Positions 27,218 to 37,853 of a DNA stretch of 64,000 nt are shown here, piece after piece. Origin of the DNA: DATBGZ01 sp036557785 (GTDB lineage: Bacteria > Actinomycetota > Actinomycetes > Mycobacteriales > Micromonosporaceae); NCBI GenBank assembly GCA_036557785.1, contig DATBGZ010000094.1:29938-93937 (forward strand), given 5' to 3'. Every line of letters starts with the position of its first letter. The first letter of the stretch is position 1. The notes below the pieces were generated by a model that saw only the letters and a program-made list of their open reading frames with translations, was not told where the DNA came from and did not search any database. The position numbers and the translations under genes are program-made.

Positions 27218-27609
27218 CTCACCACCTTCCGTACCGGCCGAACCGACGCTGCGTTACTGCTAGGGCACGTGTCCCTGTCCCACCATGTGCAAGGTGGGAC
27301 AAACACCCACGATGCGGGTGCATCGCGAGGGGAACGCCCCCACGTCGCGCGGGTGCGGCCACGCCAGATTCCATCACGCCCCGTGGCAAAGAGAAAGCCC
27401 AGGTCCGTTGCCCTGACTCGCCCGTTGCTTCGTCCGCCCAGCTCATACCAGTCCGTAACTGCACGCTGACACTCCGACGTTGACTGCACGTTCGTAGGAT
27501 GCGCCATCAGGAACGAGGATGACCGGACCGCGGCATCGTACAGAATTGCGCCTTCAAGCGCCAAAGGACCCGGACGGGCGCTGGCCGGGCACGCGGCGTG
27601 CACGCAGGT
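27218..27609. other. 392-base regulatory gap upstream of cvnA
   Basis: The gap lies between the cvnA start and the end of add. No credible gene is seen. Close to cvnA are two dyads: GGGCACGTGTCCC (27263-27275) and TGTCCCACC/GGTGGGACA (27276-27284 and 27293-27301, eight-base loop). The rest shows no feature I can name. Confidence 0.6.
27263..27301 (-). promoter_or_regulatory. double dyad in cvnA upstream region
   Basis: GGGCACGTGTCCC (27263-27275) is a near-perfect palindrome centred on CACGTG. Immediately beside it, TGTCCCACC pairs perfectly with GGTGGGACA across ATGTGCAA. Both lie 46-84 bases upstream of the cvnA start, a position suited to an operator or a leader hairpin. Confidence 0.5.
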
Positions 27610-28695
27610 TCATGCACCCATCAATTTCGCGTACGTCGGCTTGATGATCTCGTCGATGACGACCAGGCGTTCGTCGAACGGGATGAACGCGCTCTTCATG
27701 GCGTTCACGGTGAACCACTGCAGGTCGGCCCAGCCGTATCCGAAGGCATCGACGAGCAGCAACAACTCGTGGGACATCGACGTCCGGCTCATGAGCCGGT
27801 TGTCGGTGTTGACCGTCACCCGGAACCGCAGGTCACGCAGCAGCCCGATGGGGTGCTCGGCGATCGACGGTGCCGCGCCCGTCTGGACGTTCGACGACGG
27901 ACACATCTCCAGTGGTATTCGCTTGTCCCTGACGTACGCCGCCAGCCGCCCAAGTCGAGGCCCACCCGGCGAGCTGGTGTCGATGTCATCGACGATCCGC
28001 ACGCCGTGCCCGAGCCGGTCCGCCCCGCACCACTGGATCGCCTGCCAGATCGACGGCAGGCCGAACGCCTCTCCGGCGTGGATGGTGAAGTGGAAGTTCT
28101 CGCGCTGCAGGTACTCGAACGCGTCCAGGTGCCGCGTGGGCGGGTTGCCCGCCTCGGCGCCCGCGATGTCGAACCCCACCACGCCCTGGTCGCGGTAGCG
28201 CACCGCGAGCTCCGCGATCTCCATCGAGCGGGCGGCGTGGCGCATCGCGGTCAGCAACGCCCCGATCCGCACGCCCGTGCCCTGAGCCGCCGCCTCACGC
28301 GATCCGGCCGCGAACCCCGCCAGCACCGCCTCGACCACGTCGGCCAACCGCAGGCCCCGCTCCAGGTGCAGCTCGGGCGCGAACTTCACCTCGGCGTAGA
28401 CGACACCGTCGGCGGCGAGGTCGAGTGCGCACTCGCGCGCCACCCGATGCAGCGCCTGGACGGTCTGCATGACGCCGACCGTGTGAGTGAACGTCTCCAG
28501 GTAGCGCTCGAGCGAACCCGAGGTCGCGGCCGCGGTGAACCAGTCGCCCAGGGACGCGGCATCGCCCGCGGGCAGGACGTGTCCCACCTCCGCGGCGAGT
28601 TCGACGACGGTCTGTGGCCGCAACCCACCATCGAGGTGATCGTGCAGCAGCGCCTTGGGCGCCGAGCGGATAGCGTCAAGCGTCGGTGTCACCAT
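27610..28695 (-). CDS. add: adenosine deaminase
   Basis: A 361-residue zinc-dependent adenosine/deoxyadenosine deaminase. The metal ligands are in HDHLDGGLRP (HxH), the substrate loop in HAGEAFG, then LGHGVRI, and VTVNTDNRLMS holds the metal Asp. Length fits the family. ATG 28695 is preceded by AATACT seven bases upstream with no ribosome-binding site, suggesting a leaderless mRNA. It lies on the same strand as the nucleoside operon but is separated from it by the RlmA-like and DUF4272 genes. In M. tuberculosis add-deoA-cdd are adjacent. Confidence 0.95.
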   Translation of the reverse strand: MVTPTLDAIRSAPKALLHDHLDGGLRPQTVVELAAEVGHVLPAGDAASLGDWFTAAATSGSLERYLETFTHTVGVMQTVQALHRVARECALDLAADGVVYAEVKFAPELHLERGLRLADVVEAVLAGFAAGSREAAAQGTGVRIGALLTAMRHAARSMEIAELAVRYRDQGVVGFDIAGAEAGNPPTRHLDAFEYLQRENFHFTIHAGEAFGLPSIWQAIQWCGADRLGHGVRIVDDIDTSSPGGPRLGRLAAYVRDKRIPLEMCPSSNVQTGAAPSIAEHPIGLLRDLRFRVTVNTDNRLMSRTSMSHELLLLVDAFGYGWADLQWFTVNAMKSAFIPFDERLVVIDEIIKPTYAKLMGA

Positions 28696-28776
28696 GGCTG
28701 ACAGTATTCCGGGCGGGGCGAGACCGTCGGCCCGACACCGGTCGCATGCCCCTGTCGCGACGGGGGGTGCCAGGAC

Positions 28777-29604
28777 GTGCTCGATGCGGTGTGCTCGGTA
28801 CTGCGCTGCCCGCTCGATGCGGGCACGCTCACGGTCGCCGCTGCCGCACTCGAGTGCGGATCGGGGCACACCTTCGACGTGGCACGGCAGGGGTACGTCA
28901 ACCTGCTCGCGGGCCGGGCGCCGGCGGGCGCGGACACCCCGGCCATGGTCGCGGCCAGGGCGGAGCTCTTCGACGCCGGGCACCTCGCCCCGCTGACCGC
29001 CGCGATCGTGGCGGAGCTGCCGGACACCCTGCGGTTGGCGCTCGACGTCGGCGCGGGGACCGGCCATCACCTGGCTGCCGTCGTCGACGCCAGGCCGGGC
29101 AGCATCGGGATCGCCCTGGACATCTCGAAGGCCGCGGCACGCCGCAGCGCCCGGGCGCACCCCGCGGTTGGCGCGATGGTGGCGGACGTGTGGCGGCGCC
29201 TGCCGCTCGCCGACGGGTGCGCCGACGTCGTCCTCGACGTCTTCGCTCCTCGCCACGGTTCGGAGTTTCGCCGTGTGCTGGAGCCGACGGGCCGGCTGAT
29301 CGTGGTGACGCCGACGGCCGAGCACCTCGCGGAGCTGGTCGGCCCGCTCGGGCTGCTCGCGGTGGACCCGGAGAAGGCCGACCGGGTCCGCGACAGCCTT
29401 GGCGGGTCGTTCGAGGCCGTACGGCGCCGACGGTGCCGCTACCGCCTCGCGTTGACCCGGGCACACGCGGCCGGGTTCGTGGCGATGGGCCCCAGCGCCT
29501 GGCACACCACGCCCGAGACGCTCGCCGGGCGCCTGGCGGATTGGGCCGAGCCGGTGGCGGTCACGGTCTCGGTTGAGGTGTGCGTGTACCGACCTCGACC
29601 CTGA
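28777..29604 (+). CDS. RlmA-like rRNA guanine-N1 methyltransferase
   Basis: A 275-residue SAM-dependent methyltransferase with an N-terminal zinc-ribbon-like motif (LRCP, ECGSGHTFD). The binding motif ALDVGAGTGHHLA is at about 87-99 and ALDISKAAARRSA follows. FAPRHGSEFRRVLEP and the C-terminal MGPSAWHTTPETLAGRL are hallmarks of the 23S rRNA G745/G748 (RlmA/TlrB) group. TlrB-type enzymes can protect against mycinosyl macrolides; whether this is housekeeping or resistance is not readable. It converges on the DUF4272 gene with 12 bases between stops. Confidence 0.88.
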   Translation: MLDAVCSVLRCPLDAGTLTVAAAALECGSGHTFDVARQGYVNLLAGRAPAGADTPAMVAARAELFDAGHLAPLTAAIVAELPDTLRLALDVGAGTGHHLAAVVDARPGSIGIALDISKAAARRSARAHPAVGAMVADVWRRLPLADGCADVVLDVFAPRHGSEFRRVLEPTGRLIVVTPTAEHLAELVGPLGLLAVDPEKADRVRDSLGGSFEAVRRRRCRYRLALTRAHAAGFVAMGPSAWHTTPETLAGRLADWAEPVAVTVSVEVCVYRPRP

Positions 29605-29616
29605 CGGCGCGACCCC

Positions 29617-30303
29617 CTACATATCGAGGTTGATCTCCTCCCAGCCACGCGGCGGATCCTGGTACGGACCGCGGAACGTGACCGCCCACTCCAGCGCCCA
29701 GCGCCGCTGGGCGATCAGCTTGGAGTGCACGAGACCTGGCAGCCGGATCTGCCGGCGCTCGGCCTCCAGGTACGCCCAGTCCAGGCAGTAGACGAGGTCG
29801 AGCGCGGCCGCGGCCTCCGGGGCCGGTGCGAGCGTCGGGTTCGCCCGGTCGCGCCAGGCGGAGAAGGCCTCCTTGGATGGCAGGTGAGGCATCTTCTCGA
29901 TCAGCCCGTCCGGTGCCGGCTCGGCCGGATCGATCTCCGCGACCAGTCCCAGCAGCCAGGCCAGGGCGTAGATCGCCTCCAGGTGCAGCGTGAACGACGG
30001 GTGGTGCTTGCCGTCCTCCGAGCTGGCCAGGAAGTTCCATTCGGGCTTGGTGAGGTGGTCCAGCAGGTGCGCGTCGAGCAGCCACGCCATCGCGGCCTCG
30101 CCCGGCATCCCGTAGCAGCGCGCGTAGACGACGTTGAGGATCGCGGCTCGGCCCTCGATCTCGCTCGGCGGTCGCAGCTCGACACCGTCGCCGGGTTCCC
30201 AGATCACCGGGAACTGGGCCGGCGGCGTCGGCAGGTCGAGCCGACGCAGTGTCTCGATGCTCGTAGCGCGGACACGATGCGGATCCGGCGCGGGAGCCGT
30301 CAT
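29617..30303 (-). CDS. DUF4272 protein
   Basis: A 228-residue soluble helical protein. The features RVRATSIETLRRLDLPTPP, VELRPPSEIEGRAAILNVVYA, LLDHLTKPEWNFL and LEAIYALAWLLGLV match the DUF4272 family pattern. ATG 30303 is used because homology begins soon after; an upstream in-frame start at 30336 adds 11 residues. It is the last gene downstream of deoA, about 100 bases away, and may belong to the same transcript. Function unknown. Confidence 0.8.
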   Translation of the reverse strand: MTAPAPDPHRVRATSIETLRRLDLPTPPAQFPVIWEPGDGVELRPPSEIEGRAAILNVVYARCYGMPGEAAMAWLLDAHLLDHLTKPEWNFLASSEDGKHHPSFTLHLEAIYALAWLLGLVAEIDPAEPAPDGLIEKMPHLPSKEAFSAWRDRANPTLAPAPEAAAALDLVYCLDWAYLEAERRQIRLPGLVHSKLIAQRRWALEWAVTFRGPYQDPPRGWEEINLDM

Positions 30304-30400
30304 GCTGCCGGCCCTCGCCACACGGCCGGCGGCCACGGGGCCCTGGGCGGGCCGGGCCAGTGGTTCACCACATCACTCCATCCAGGTCGGCCGGACCCTG

Positions 30401-31773
<1,373 letters not shown>

Positions 31774-31777
<4 letters not shown>

Positions 31778-32511
31778 GTCGGCTGCCAGGTGTCGGCGAT
31801 CTCGGCCGGCCCCGGCTCCGGGCCGGCCCAGGCGAGGCCGCCGTCCGCGTCGACCACGACGACCCGCGGCGTCCGGGCCCTTCCCCAGGCTACGCCGTCG
31901 GCCACCTGCGTCCACATGGGACCCTCTTCGAGAATGCCGGCCCGCCCCGCCCCCGGTCCGCCCACGGCCGAACCGGGGTCGTCAACCGAAGAGCGCTCCC
32001 AGTAGGCGGTCCACACGCGCTGCCCACCCACCATGTCGGTGTGGACGAAGACGGTGCCCTTGCCCTGCCACTCGCGCAGCCGGGGCGGCACCCAGCCGCC
32101 GGCCTCGGTGGCGGGTCGCACCGACTCGTGCAGGGTCTCCGGCCCGAACGCATGCGGGAGCAGGGTCGACAGCGGCAGCGGCCCGTGGGCGTGGTCCACC
32201 AGGCACTGCGGGCCGCCGTGCTCCCAGAGCAGCTGCCGGCACCGCCCGCACGGCATGAGCGGCGCCCCGTTGCCGTCCACACAGGACACGGCGACGAGCC
32301 GGCCGCCACCCGTGGCGACCAGGGCCGAGACGAGACCACACTCCGCGCACAGGGCAAGACCGTAGGACGCGTTCTCGACGTTGCACCCGACCACGACCCG
32401 ACCGTCGTCGACCAGTCCGGCGGCGCCGACCGGGAAGTCCGAGTACGGCGCGTACGCCTGCTCCATCGCGTCGGTCGCGGCGGCCCGCAACGCGGCCCAG
32501 TCCACCGCCAC
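31774..32511 (-). CDS. cdd: cytidine deaminase with C-terminal extension
   Basis: A 245-residue protein. Residues 1-132 are a normal homotetrameric-type cytidine deaminase: VGCNVENASYG, C55-AEC with Glu57 and PCGRC (C88, C91) supply zinc ligands and the proton shuttle. Residues 140-245 form an extra region (PPRLREWQGKG, FVHTDMVGGQRVWTAYWERS, RVVVVDADGGLAWAG) that nearly doubles the usual length of about 130. Four bases separate its GTG start from the permease stop. The extension has clean codon use and no internal stop, so it appears to be a real fusion; I do not recognise it. Confidence 0.9.
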
Positions 32512-32515
32512 GGCG

Positions 32516-33787
32516 CTAGTCGCCGCCCTTGCGGTACGGCTGTCCGTCAGCAGCAGGCATCCGCAGGCGTTGCGACGCGAGAGCGAGCACCACCAGGGTG
32601 ACGACGTACGGCATCGCCTGCACGAACGGGATGGGGAGTTGGCGGGTCGTACCGAACCAGATCGCCGCGAGCGCCGCGATGACCAGGCTCGCGATGCCGA
32701 CGGCCCGGTTGCCGCGCACCAACTGGTACACCGCGATCGCCGCGAGCGCGATGGTGATGAAGAGCAGCAGCCCGTGCACCGAGTCGCTACCGCCTCGCAA
32801 CTGCAGCGCGTCGGTGTAGCCGAACAGGGCAGCGCCGGCGGCGAGCCCACCCGGTCGCCAGTTGCCGAAGATCATGGTCGCCAGGCCGATGTACCCGCGG
32901 CCCGCGGTCTGCCCCTCGCGGTAGATGCTCGAGCCGACCATCGACAGGAACGCGCCGCCCAGACCGGCGAGGCCGCCCGAGATGACCACGCCCAGATACT
33001 TATAGAGGTAGACATTCACCCCTAGAGACTCAGCCGCGCGCGGGTTCTCACCGCAGGAACGCAACCGCAGCCCGAAGGGGGTACGCCAGAGCACGTAGTA
33101 GGTGGCGGGTACCAACAGGATCGCGATCACGGTCAGCGCTGAGACGTTGGTGAGCAGGCCACGCACGATGCCGCCGAGGTCGCTGATGAGGAACCAGTGG
33201 CGTCGCTCCAGGCCGTCCAAGTGGTCCACGCCGGGAAGCGAGAAGCGTGGCAGTTGGGCCAGGTACGGCGACTGCGTCACCCCACCGCCGGGCATCTTGG
33301 CGAAGGTGAACGAGCTGAGGTACCGGGCCGCGCCGGTGCCCAGGATCGTGATGGCGACGCCGGAGACGATGTGGTCGACGTTGAAGGTCACCGTGGCCAG
33401 TGCGTGCAGCAGACCGCCGACCGCACCCGCGAGCGCACCGACGATCACGCCACCCCAGACGCCGAAGGTGATGGCGCCCCAGGCCCCACCCCACGTGCCG
33501 AGGATCATCATGCCCTCGAGGCCGATGTTGACCACGCCCGAGCGCTCGGACCACAACCCGCCGAGGCCGGCCAGGCCGATCGGCACCGCCGCGGTGAGCA
33601 TGGCGCCGAAGGCGCCGGCCGAGGTGAGGTCCTGGGCCCCGGTGATCACGCGGACCGCCGAGAAGACGAGCAGCCCCGCCGCTACCGCGATCAGCGTCCA
33701 GGCCAGCCGGGCCCGCCGGCCCGAGACCAGGGACGCGACCGAAGCCCGCTGCGCCGGGGGCGCGACGACGGTGCTCTCGCCGCTCAT
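32516..33787 (-). CDS. nucleoside ABC transporter permease (NupQ/PnrD-like)
   Basis: A 423-residue inner-membrane permease of the BPD_transp_2 family with about ten hydrophobic segments. WSERSGVVNIGLEGMMILG and GENPRAAESLGVNVYLYKYLGV (split: GENPRAAESLGV, then YLYKYLGV) are the family landmarks, the latter contacting the ATPase. It pairs with the upstream permease and overlaps it by four bases. Homologues in this BMP-linked architecture import nucleosides. Confidence 0.92.
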   Translation of the reverse strand: MSGESTVVAPPAQRASVASLVSGRRARLAWTLIAVAAGLLVFSAVRVITGAQDLTSAGAFGAMLTAAVPIGLAGLGGLWSERSGVVNIGLEGMMILGTWGGAWGAITFGVWGGVIVGALAGAVGGLLHALATVTFNVDHIVSGVAITILGTGAARYLSSFTFAKMPGGGVTQSPYLAQLPRFSLPGVDHLDGLERRHWFLISDLGGIVRGLLTNVSALTVIAILLVPATYYVLWRTPFGLRLRSCGENPRAAESLGVNVYLYKYLGVVISGGLAGLGGAFLSMVGSSIYREGQTAGRGYIGLATMIFGNWRPGGLAAGAALFGYTDALQLRGGSDSVHGLLLFITIALAAIAVYQLVRGNRAVGIASLVIAALAAIWFGTTRQLPIPFVQAMPYVVTLVVLALASQRLRMPAADGQPYRKGGD

Positions 33788-34923
33788 GCGCCACCGACCG
33801 GAGCGGGGGTCGCCTGCGTCTCGCCCGTGGCCTGACCGACGATGCGCTGTTGCTGCCGCCGGCTGATCCGCGCGGCCAGCTCATAGGCGACCACGACGAC
33901 GAGCACGGTCACCCCCTGCATGATCACGATTGTCTCCTTCGGGATGTCCTGCAGGTCCAGCGCGAACCGGGATTCGTCGAGGAACGCCCACAGCAGCGCC
34001 GCGAACGCGATCCCGACGGGGTGGTTGCGGCCGAGCAGTGCGACGGCGATGCCGGTGAAGCCGAGCCCGCCGATCGTGGTGTAGACCACGTAGTCATGGC
34101 CCATGAGGTCCGGCAGTCCGACCAGGCCAGCCACACCACCCGAGATCACCATCGTCATGACGATCATCCGCTTGGCGTTGACGCCGCTGGCCACGGCCGC
34201 GGACGCGTTCAGGCCCGAGGCGCGCAGGTCGAAGCCGAACCGGGTACGGCCGAGCAGGAACCAGTACGCGAAGCCGAGCGCTGCCGCGATCAGCGTGAAG
34301 CCCACGATCCGGTTGCTGGTGCCGGTCAGGTGCGTGAAGTTCGGCATGTGGGTGTCGGCCGGCAGCGGACGGCTGGTGATCAGTTGGCCGCCGGGCGCGA
34401 TCACCCCGAGCCGGTCGGTGGTAAGTAGATACGCGAGGATCGATCCAGAAACGAAGTTCAGCATGATGGTCGAGATGACCTCGCTGACCCCTCGATAGAC
34501 CTTGAGCAGCGCAGCGATCCCGGCCCAGATGCCGCCGACCACCATCGCGACGATGATGACCGTGAGGATCTGCAACGGCCCGGGCATCCAGGCGACCATC
34601 GAGCTGGCACCCAGGCCACCCGCGAGGACCGCGGCGAGGCGGTACTGCCCGTCCACGCCGATGTTGAACAGCCCCATCCGAAACCCGATGGCGACCGCGA
34701 TCGCGGAGAGGTAGTACCCCGTCGACTTGTTGATGATGTTGGTGAGGGTCGCTGGCGATGCCTCGCCGACGAAGGCCCGGTCGAACATCGCGCCGAAGGC
34801 GACGCTCGGGTTCTTGCCCGAGCTGATCAGGATGAGCGAGCAGATGCCGGCCGCCAGCAGCACGGCCGCGATGGGCGCGATGACCGACGGCAGCACCCGT
34901 CGGATGTCGAATCGACTGGTCAT
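33784..34923 (-). CDS. nucleoside ABC transporter permease (NupP/PnrC-like)
   Basis: A 379-residue permease of about nine or ten membrane segments. NIGVDGQYRLAAVLAGG and RASGLNASAAVASGVNAKRM are the diagnostic loops. It overlaps the following permease and the preceding ATPase gene by four bases each, showing a compact operon. It forms the translocation heterodimer with the other permease. Confidence 0.92.
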   Translation of the reverse strand: MTSRFDIRRVLPSVIAPIAAVLLAAGICSLILISSGKNPSVAFGAMFDRAFVGEASPATLTNIINKSTGYYLSAIAVAIGFRMGLFNIGVDGQYRLAAVLAGGLGASSMVAWMPGPLQILTVIIVAMVVGGIWAGIAALLKVYRGVSEVISTIMLNFVSGSILAYLLTTDRLGVIAPGGQLITSRPLPADTHMPNFTHLTGTSNRIVGFTLIAAALGFAYWFLLGRTRFGFDLRASGLNASAAVASGVNAKRMIVMTMVISGGVAGLVGLPDLMGHDYVVYTTIGGLGFTGIAVALLGRNHPVGIAFAALLWAFLDESRFALDLQDIPKETIVIMQGVTVLVVVVAYELAARISRRQQQRIVGQATGETQATPAPVGGA

Positions 34924-36440
34924 GCGACCGCCACCGCCCCCGAACCGCCGGTCATGGCCAGCCCGAGCTGCTCGGGCGTGACCGTGGCGGGGTCGGCGTC
35001 GGCGACGAACCGCCCTCGGAAGATCACCCGCAGCGAGTCGGACAGCCCGATCAGCTCGTCCAGGTCGGCCGAGATCAGCAGCACGCCCATGCCGGCCCGG
35101 CGGGCCGCGCGGATGGCGTCCCAGATCGCGGCCTGCGCGCCGACATCGACGCCCCGGGTGGGGTGCGCCGCGATGAGCACGCGGGGCGAGGCACTCATCT
35201 CCCGGCCCACGATCAGCTTCTGCTGGTTACCTCCGGAGAGCGCGCCGGCCGCGACATCGATGCCCGGCGTGCGGACGTCGTACTCCTCAACGACCTGCTT
35301 CGCCCGAGCCCGTGCCCCGCTGATGTCCAGCATCGCTCCCCGGGCGTTCGGTGGGCGCGTCTGGTGGCCGAGCATGGCGTTCTCCCAGAGCGGCGCGTCG
35401 AGCAGCAGTCCCTGCCGGTGCCGGTCTTCCGGGATGTAGCCGATGCCGGCCTCCCGGCGGCGCCGGGTCCCCCATCCGTCCACGCGCACCCCGTCGAGGG
35501 TGACCGAGCCCGAGGCGTGCCGAATGCCCATGATCGCCTCGACCAGCTCGGCCTGGCCGTTGCCCTCGACGCCCGCGACGCCGAGCACCTCGCCGCGGTG
35601 GATCGTGAACGACACGTCGGCCAGGACGGCCCGACCATCGGATTCGGTCACGGTGAGCCGGTCCACCACGAGTGCAGGGACATCGGTCACTGTCGACTCC
35701 CGCGCCTCGGGGCTGGGCAGCTCGCTGCCGACCATGAGGGTGGCCAGGTCGCGAGCCGTGACCGTCGACGGGTCGTCCACCGTGGCGACCGTGGTGCCCT
35801 GCCTGATGACGGTGATCGCGTCGGCCACGGAGAGCACCTCGTCCAGCTTGTGAGAAATGAAGATGACGGTCAATCCCTCACGGGTCAGCCCGCGCAGGTT
35901 CGTGAAGAGTTCCTCCACCTCCTGCGGCACCAGGACCGCGGTCGGCTCGTCGAGGATGACGATGCGGGCGCCCCGGTAGAGCACCTTGAGGATCTCGACG
36001 CGCTGGCGTTCGCCGACGCCCAGCTCCGCCGTCAGCCGGTCCGGGTCGACGCCCAGGCCGTACTGGTCGGAGATCTGGATGATCTTGCGGCGGGCCATGG
36101 CGCCGATGCCCGCCGCCGCCTCGGCCCCGAGCACGACGTTCTCGAGCACCGTGAAGTTGTCCGCGAGCATGAAGTGCTGGTGGACCATGCCGATGCCGGC
36201 CGCGATGGCATGGTGCGGCGACTGGATCGCGGCCGGTGCGCCGTTGATGAAGATCTGCCCCTCGTCCGGTCGGTGCATGCCGTAGAGGATCTTCATCAGG
36301 GTCGACTTGCCGGCGCCGTTCTCACCCACGATGGCGTGGATGGTTCCGCGGCGCACCGCCAGGTGGATGTCGTGGTTCGCCACGACGCCAGGGAACCGCT
36401 TGGTGATCCCCCGCAGCTCGACCGCGGTCTGCTCGTCCAA
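34920..36440 (-). CDS. nucleoside ABC transporter ATPase, tandem (NupO/PnrB-like)
   Basis: A 506-residue protein with two ABC ATPase domains. Domain 1 has Walker A GENGAGKST (about 37-45), signature LGVGERQRVEILK and Walker B IVILDEPTAVL. Domain 2 (from about 250) has a degenerate Walker A (GVEGNGQ in place of GxxGxGKS/T) but an intact LSGGNQQKLIVGREM signature, the norm for this importer class. It works with the two permeases below and the BMP lipoprotein above. Confidence 0.94.
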   Translation of the reverse strand: MDEQTAVELRGITKRFPGVVANHDIHLAVRRGTIHAIVGENGAGKSTLMKILYGMHRPDEGQIFINGAPAAIQSPHHAIAAGIGMVHQHFMLADNFTVLENVVLGAEAAAGIGAMARRKIIQISDQYGLGVDPDRLTAELGVGERQRVEILKVLYRGARIVILDEPTAVLVPQEVEELFTNLRGLTREGLTVIFISHKLDEVLSVADAITVIRQGTTVATVDDPSTVTARDLATLMVGSELPSPEARESTVTDVPALVVDRLTVTESDGRAVLADVSFTIHRGEVLGVAGVEGNGQAELVEAIMGIRHASGSVTLDGVRVDGWGTRRRREAGIGYIPEDRHRQGLLLDAPLWENAMLGHQTRPPNARGAMLDISGARARAKQVVEEYDVRTPGIDVAAGALSGGNQQKLIVGREMSASPRVLIAAHPTRGVDVGAQAAIWDAIRAARRAGMGVLLISADLDELIGLSDSLRVIFRGRFVADADPATVTPEQLGLAMTGGSGAVAVA

Positions 36441-36544
36441 CGACTGGCCCTTCCACGAGGACAGGTACGGCGCAGCGGGAGACCCAGGCTCTCACCAGGA
36501 TCCCCCGCCGCGCCGAGATTACGACCGGATGCCCTCCGCCGTCA

Positions 36545-37588
36545 CTAGGCCGTTGGCACGGTGATCGTACCGGCGACGATCTGCGCCTTGTACCCCTCGA
36601 CCTGGGTCTTGATGTCGTCGACGAAGCCACCCGAGGTGGAGTAGCCCACGCCGTCGCGCTTGAGGTCGAAGGTCTCGACGCCTGCCTTGAAGTTGCCGTC
36701 GCCGTAGTCCTTGATGAAGTTGAAGACCGCGGTGTCGACGCGCTTGAGCATCGACGTGATGATCACGTCCTTCAGCGCCGGGTCAACGGTGTTGTACTGG
36801 TCGGAGTCGACCCCGATGGCCTTCTTGCCCTTCTCCACCGCCGCCTGGAAGACGCCCACGCCGGAGCCGCCCGCCGCCTGGTAGACGATGTCCGCGCCGC
36901 CGTCGTAAAGGCCCTCAGCGGCGATCTTGCCGTTGGCCGGGTCGTTGAAGCCGGAGCAGTTCTGGGCCACGGTCGACAGGTAGGTCGGCGTCACGGTGAT
37001 GTCCGCCTTGACCGCCTTGGCGCCGGCCGTGTAGCCCGCCTGGAACTTGTGGATCAGCGGAACGTCACAACCACCGACGAACCCGACGTGGTTGGTCGTC
37101 GTCTTCAGTGCCGCGATCACGCCCACCAGGTAGGAGCCCTGCTCCTCAGCGAAGACGAGGCTCGTCACGTTGGGGGCGGTCACGCTCGAGTCGTCCACGA
37201 TCGCGAACTTGGTGTCGGGACACTGCGGGGCCACCACACCGAGCGCGGTCGCGTAGGCGAAGCCGACCGCGACGACGGGGTTGTAGCCCTCGTCACACAG
37301 CGACTTCAGGCGCGTCTCCTTGTCGCTTTCCGGCTCATTCAGCGTCGCCGGAAGCTCCTTGGTCTCAATGTCGAGGGTCTCCCTCGCCTGCTCAAGACCG
37401 GCGGCAGCGGCGTCGTTGAACGACTTGTCGCCACGTCCACCGATGTCATAGGCCAGACCAACCTTCACCTTGGTCTTGGTTGCTGCCGGGTTGGGGCTCT
37501 CGCTGCCGCCACACGCGACCAGCCCCATCGTGGTCAGGGCGAGTGTGCCCACGACCGCAAACGCCCGTATTCCTCGCGCTGCGCGCAA
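36545..37588 (-). CDS. BMP-family nucleoside-binding lipoprotein
   Basis: A 347-residue lipoprotein. The start is TTG 37588, with AAGGAG six bases upstream; this gives a clean signal peptide ending in LVA-C26. The GTG at 37633 has no ribosome-binding site. The mature protein has the BMP/Med fold: VGLAYDIGGRGDKSFNDAAAAG (split: VGLAYDIGGRGDKSF, NDAAAAG), VVAVGFAYA, FAEEQGSYLVG, GAADIVYQAAGG-like GADIVYQAAGGSG and IGVDSDQYNT. PnrA/BmpA relatives bind purine and pyrimidine nucleosides. It is the first gene of the import operon and lies downstream of four palindromic repeats. Confidence 0.93.
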   Translation of the reverse strand: MRAARGIRAFAVVGTLALTTMGLVACGGSESPNPAATKTKVKVGLAYDIGGRGDKSFNDAAAAGLEQARETLDIETKELPATLNEPESDKETRLKSLCDEGYNPVVAVGFAYATALGVVAPQCPDTKFAIVDDSSVTAPNVTSLVFAEEQGSYLVGVIAALKTTTNHVGFVGGCDVPLIHKFQAGYTAGAKAVKADITVTPTYLSTVAQNCSGFNDPANGKIAAEGLYDGGADIVYQAAGGSGVGVFQAAVEKGKKAIGVDSDQYNTVDPALKDVIITSMLKRVDTAVFNFIKDYGDGNFKAGVETFDLKRDGVGYSTSGGFVDDIKTQVEGYKAQIVAGTITVPTA

Positions 37589-37616
37589 GATGGTCTCCTT
37601 CCCTCGTCGCCGCAAG

Positions 37617-37725
37617 TTCCGCGGCCACGTCACTTGCCGCGGGGTTCTGCGGCGATGTCACTGCCGCATGATTGCGCGGCCATGCCATTGCCGCAGGATT
37701 CCGCGGCGCTGTCAACGGCCGCACG
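37617..37725 (-). promoter_or_regulatory. four tandem palindromic repeats upstream of the nucleoside operon
   Basis: Four units of 27-28 bases begin at 37617, 37645, 37672 and 37699. Each holds the dyad GCGGCnnTGnCAnnGCCGC: unit 2 reads GCGGCGATGTCACTGCCGC and unit 3 GCGGCCATGCCATTGCCGC; units 1 and 4 have one-base changes. They lie 29-137 bases upstream of the lipoprotein start codon. Regular spacing near 2.6 helical turns and per-unit symmetry fit an operator array. Confidence 0.6.
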
Positions 37726-37853
37726 TTACGCCGATGGTGATACCTGTTCACCTTTCTTCAAGGTCAGCGTTGAGGGCGTTATCCGGCCGTGACCCTTCTG
37801 TGTCCCTGGACGGGGACGTACGGCGGGAATGGGCCAATATCGGACGTGCCGGA

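Noticed and set aside
24899..27469. 856-codon plus-strand open frame opposite cvnA
   Set aside because: Composition is that of a GC-rich antisense shadow and it opposes a fully recognisable CvnA; no motif found.
37617..37725. CRISPR array
   Set aside because: The units are contiguous, without unique spacers, and no cas gene is near.
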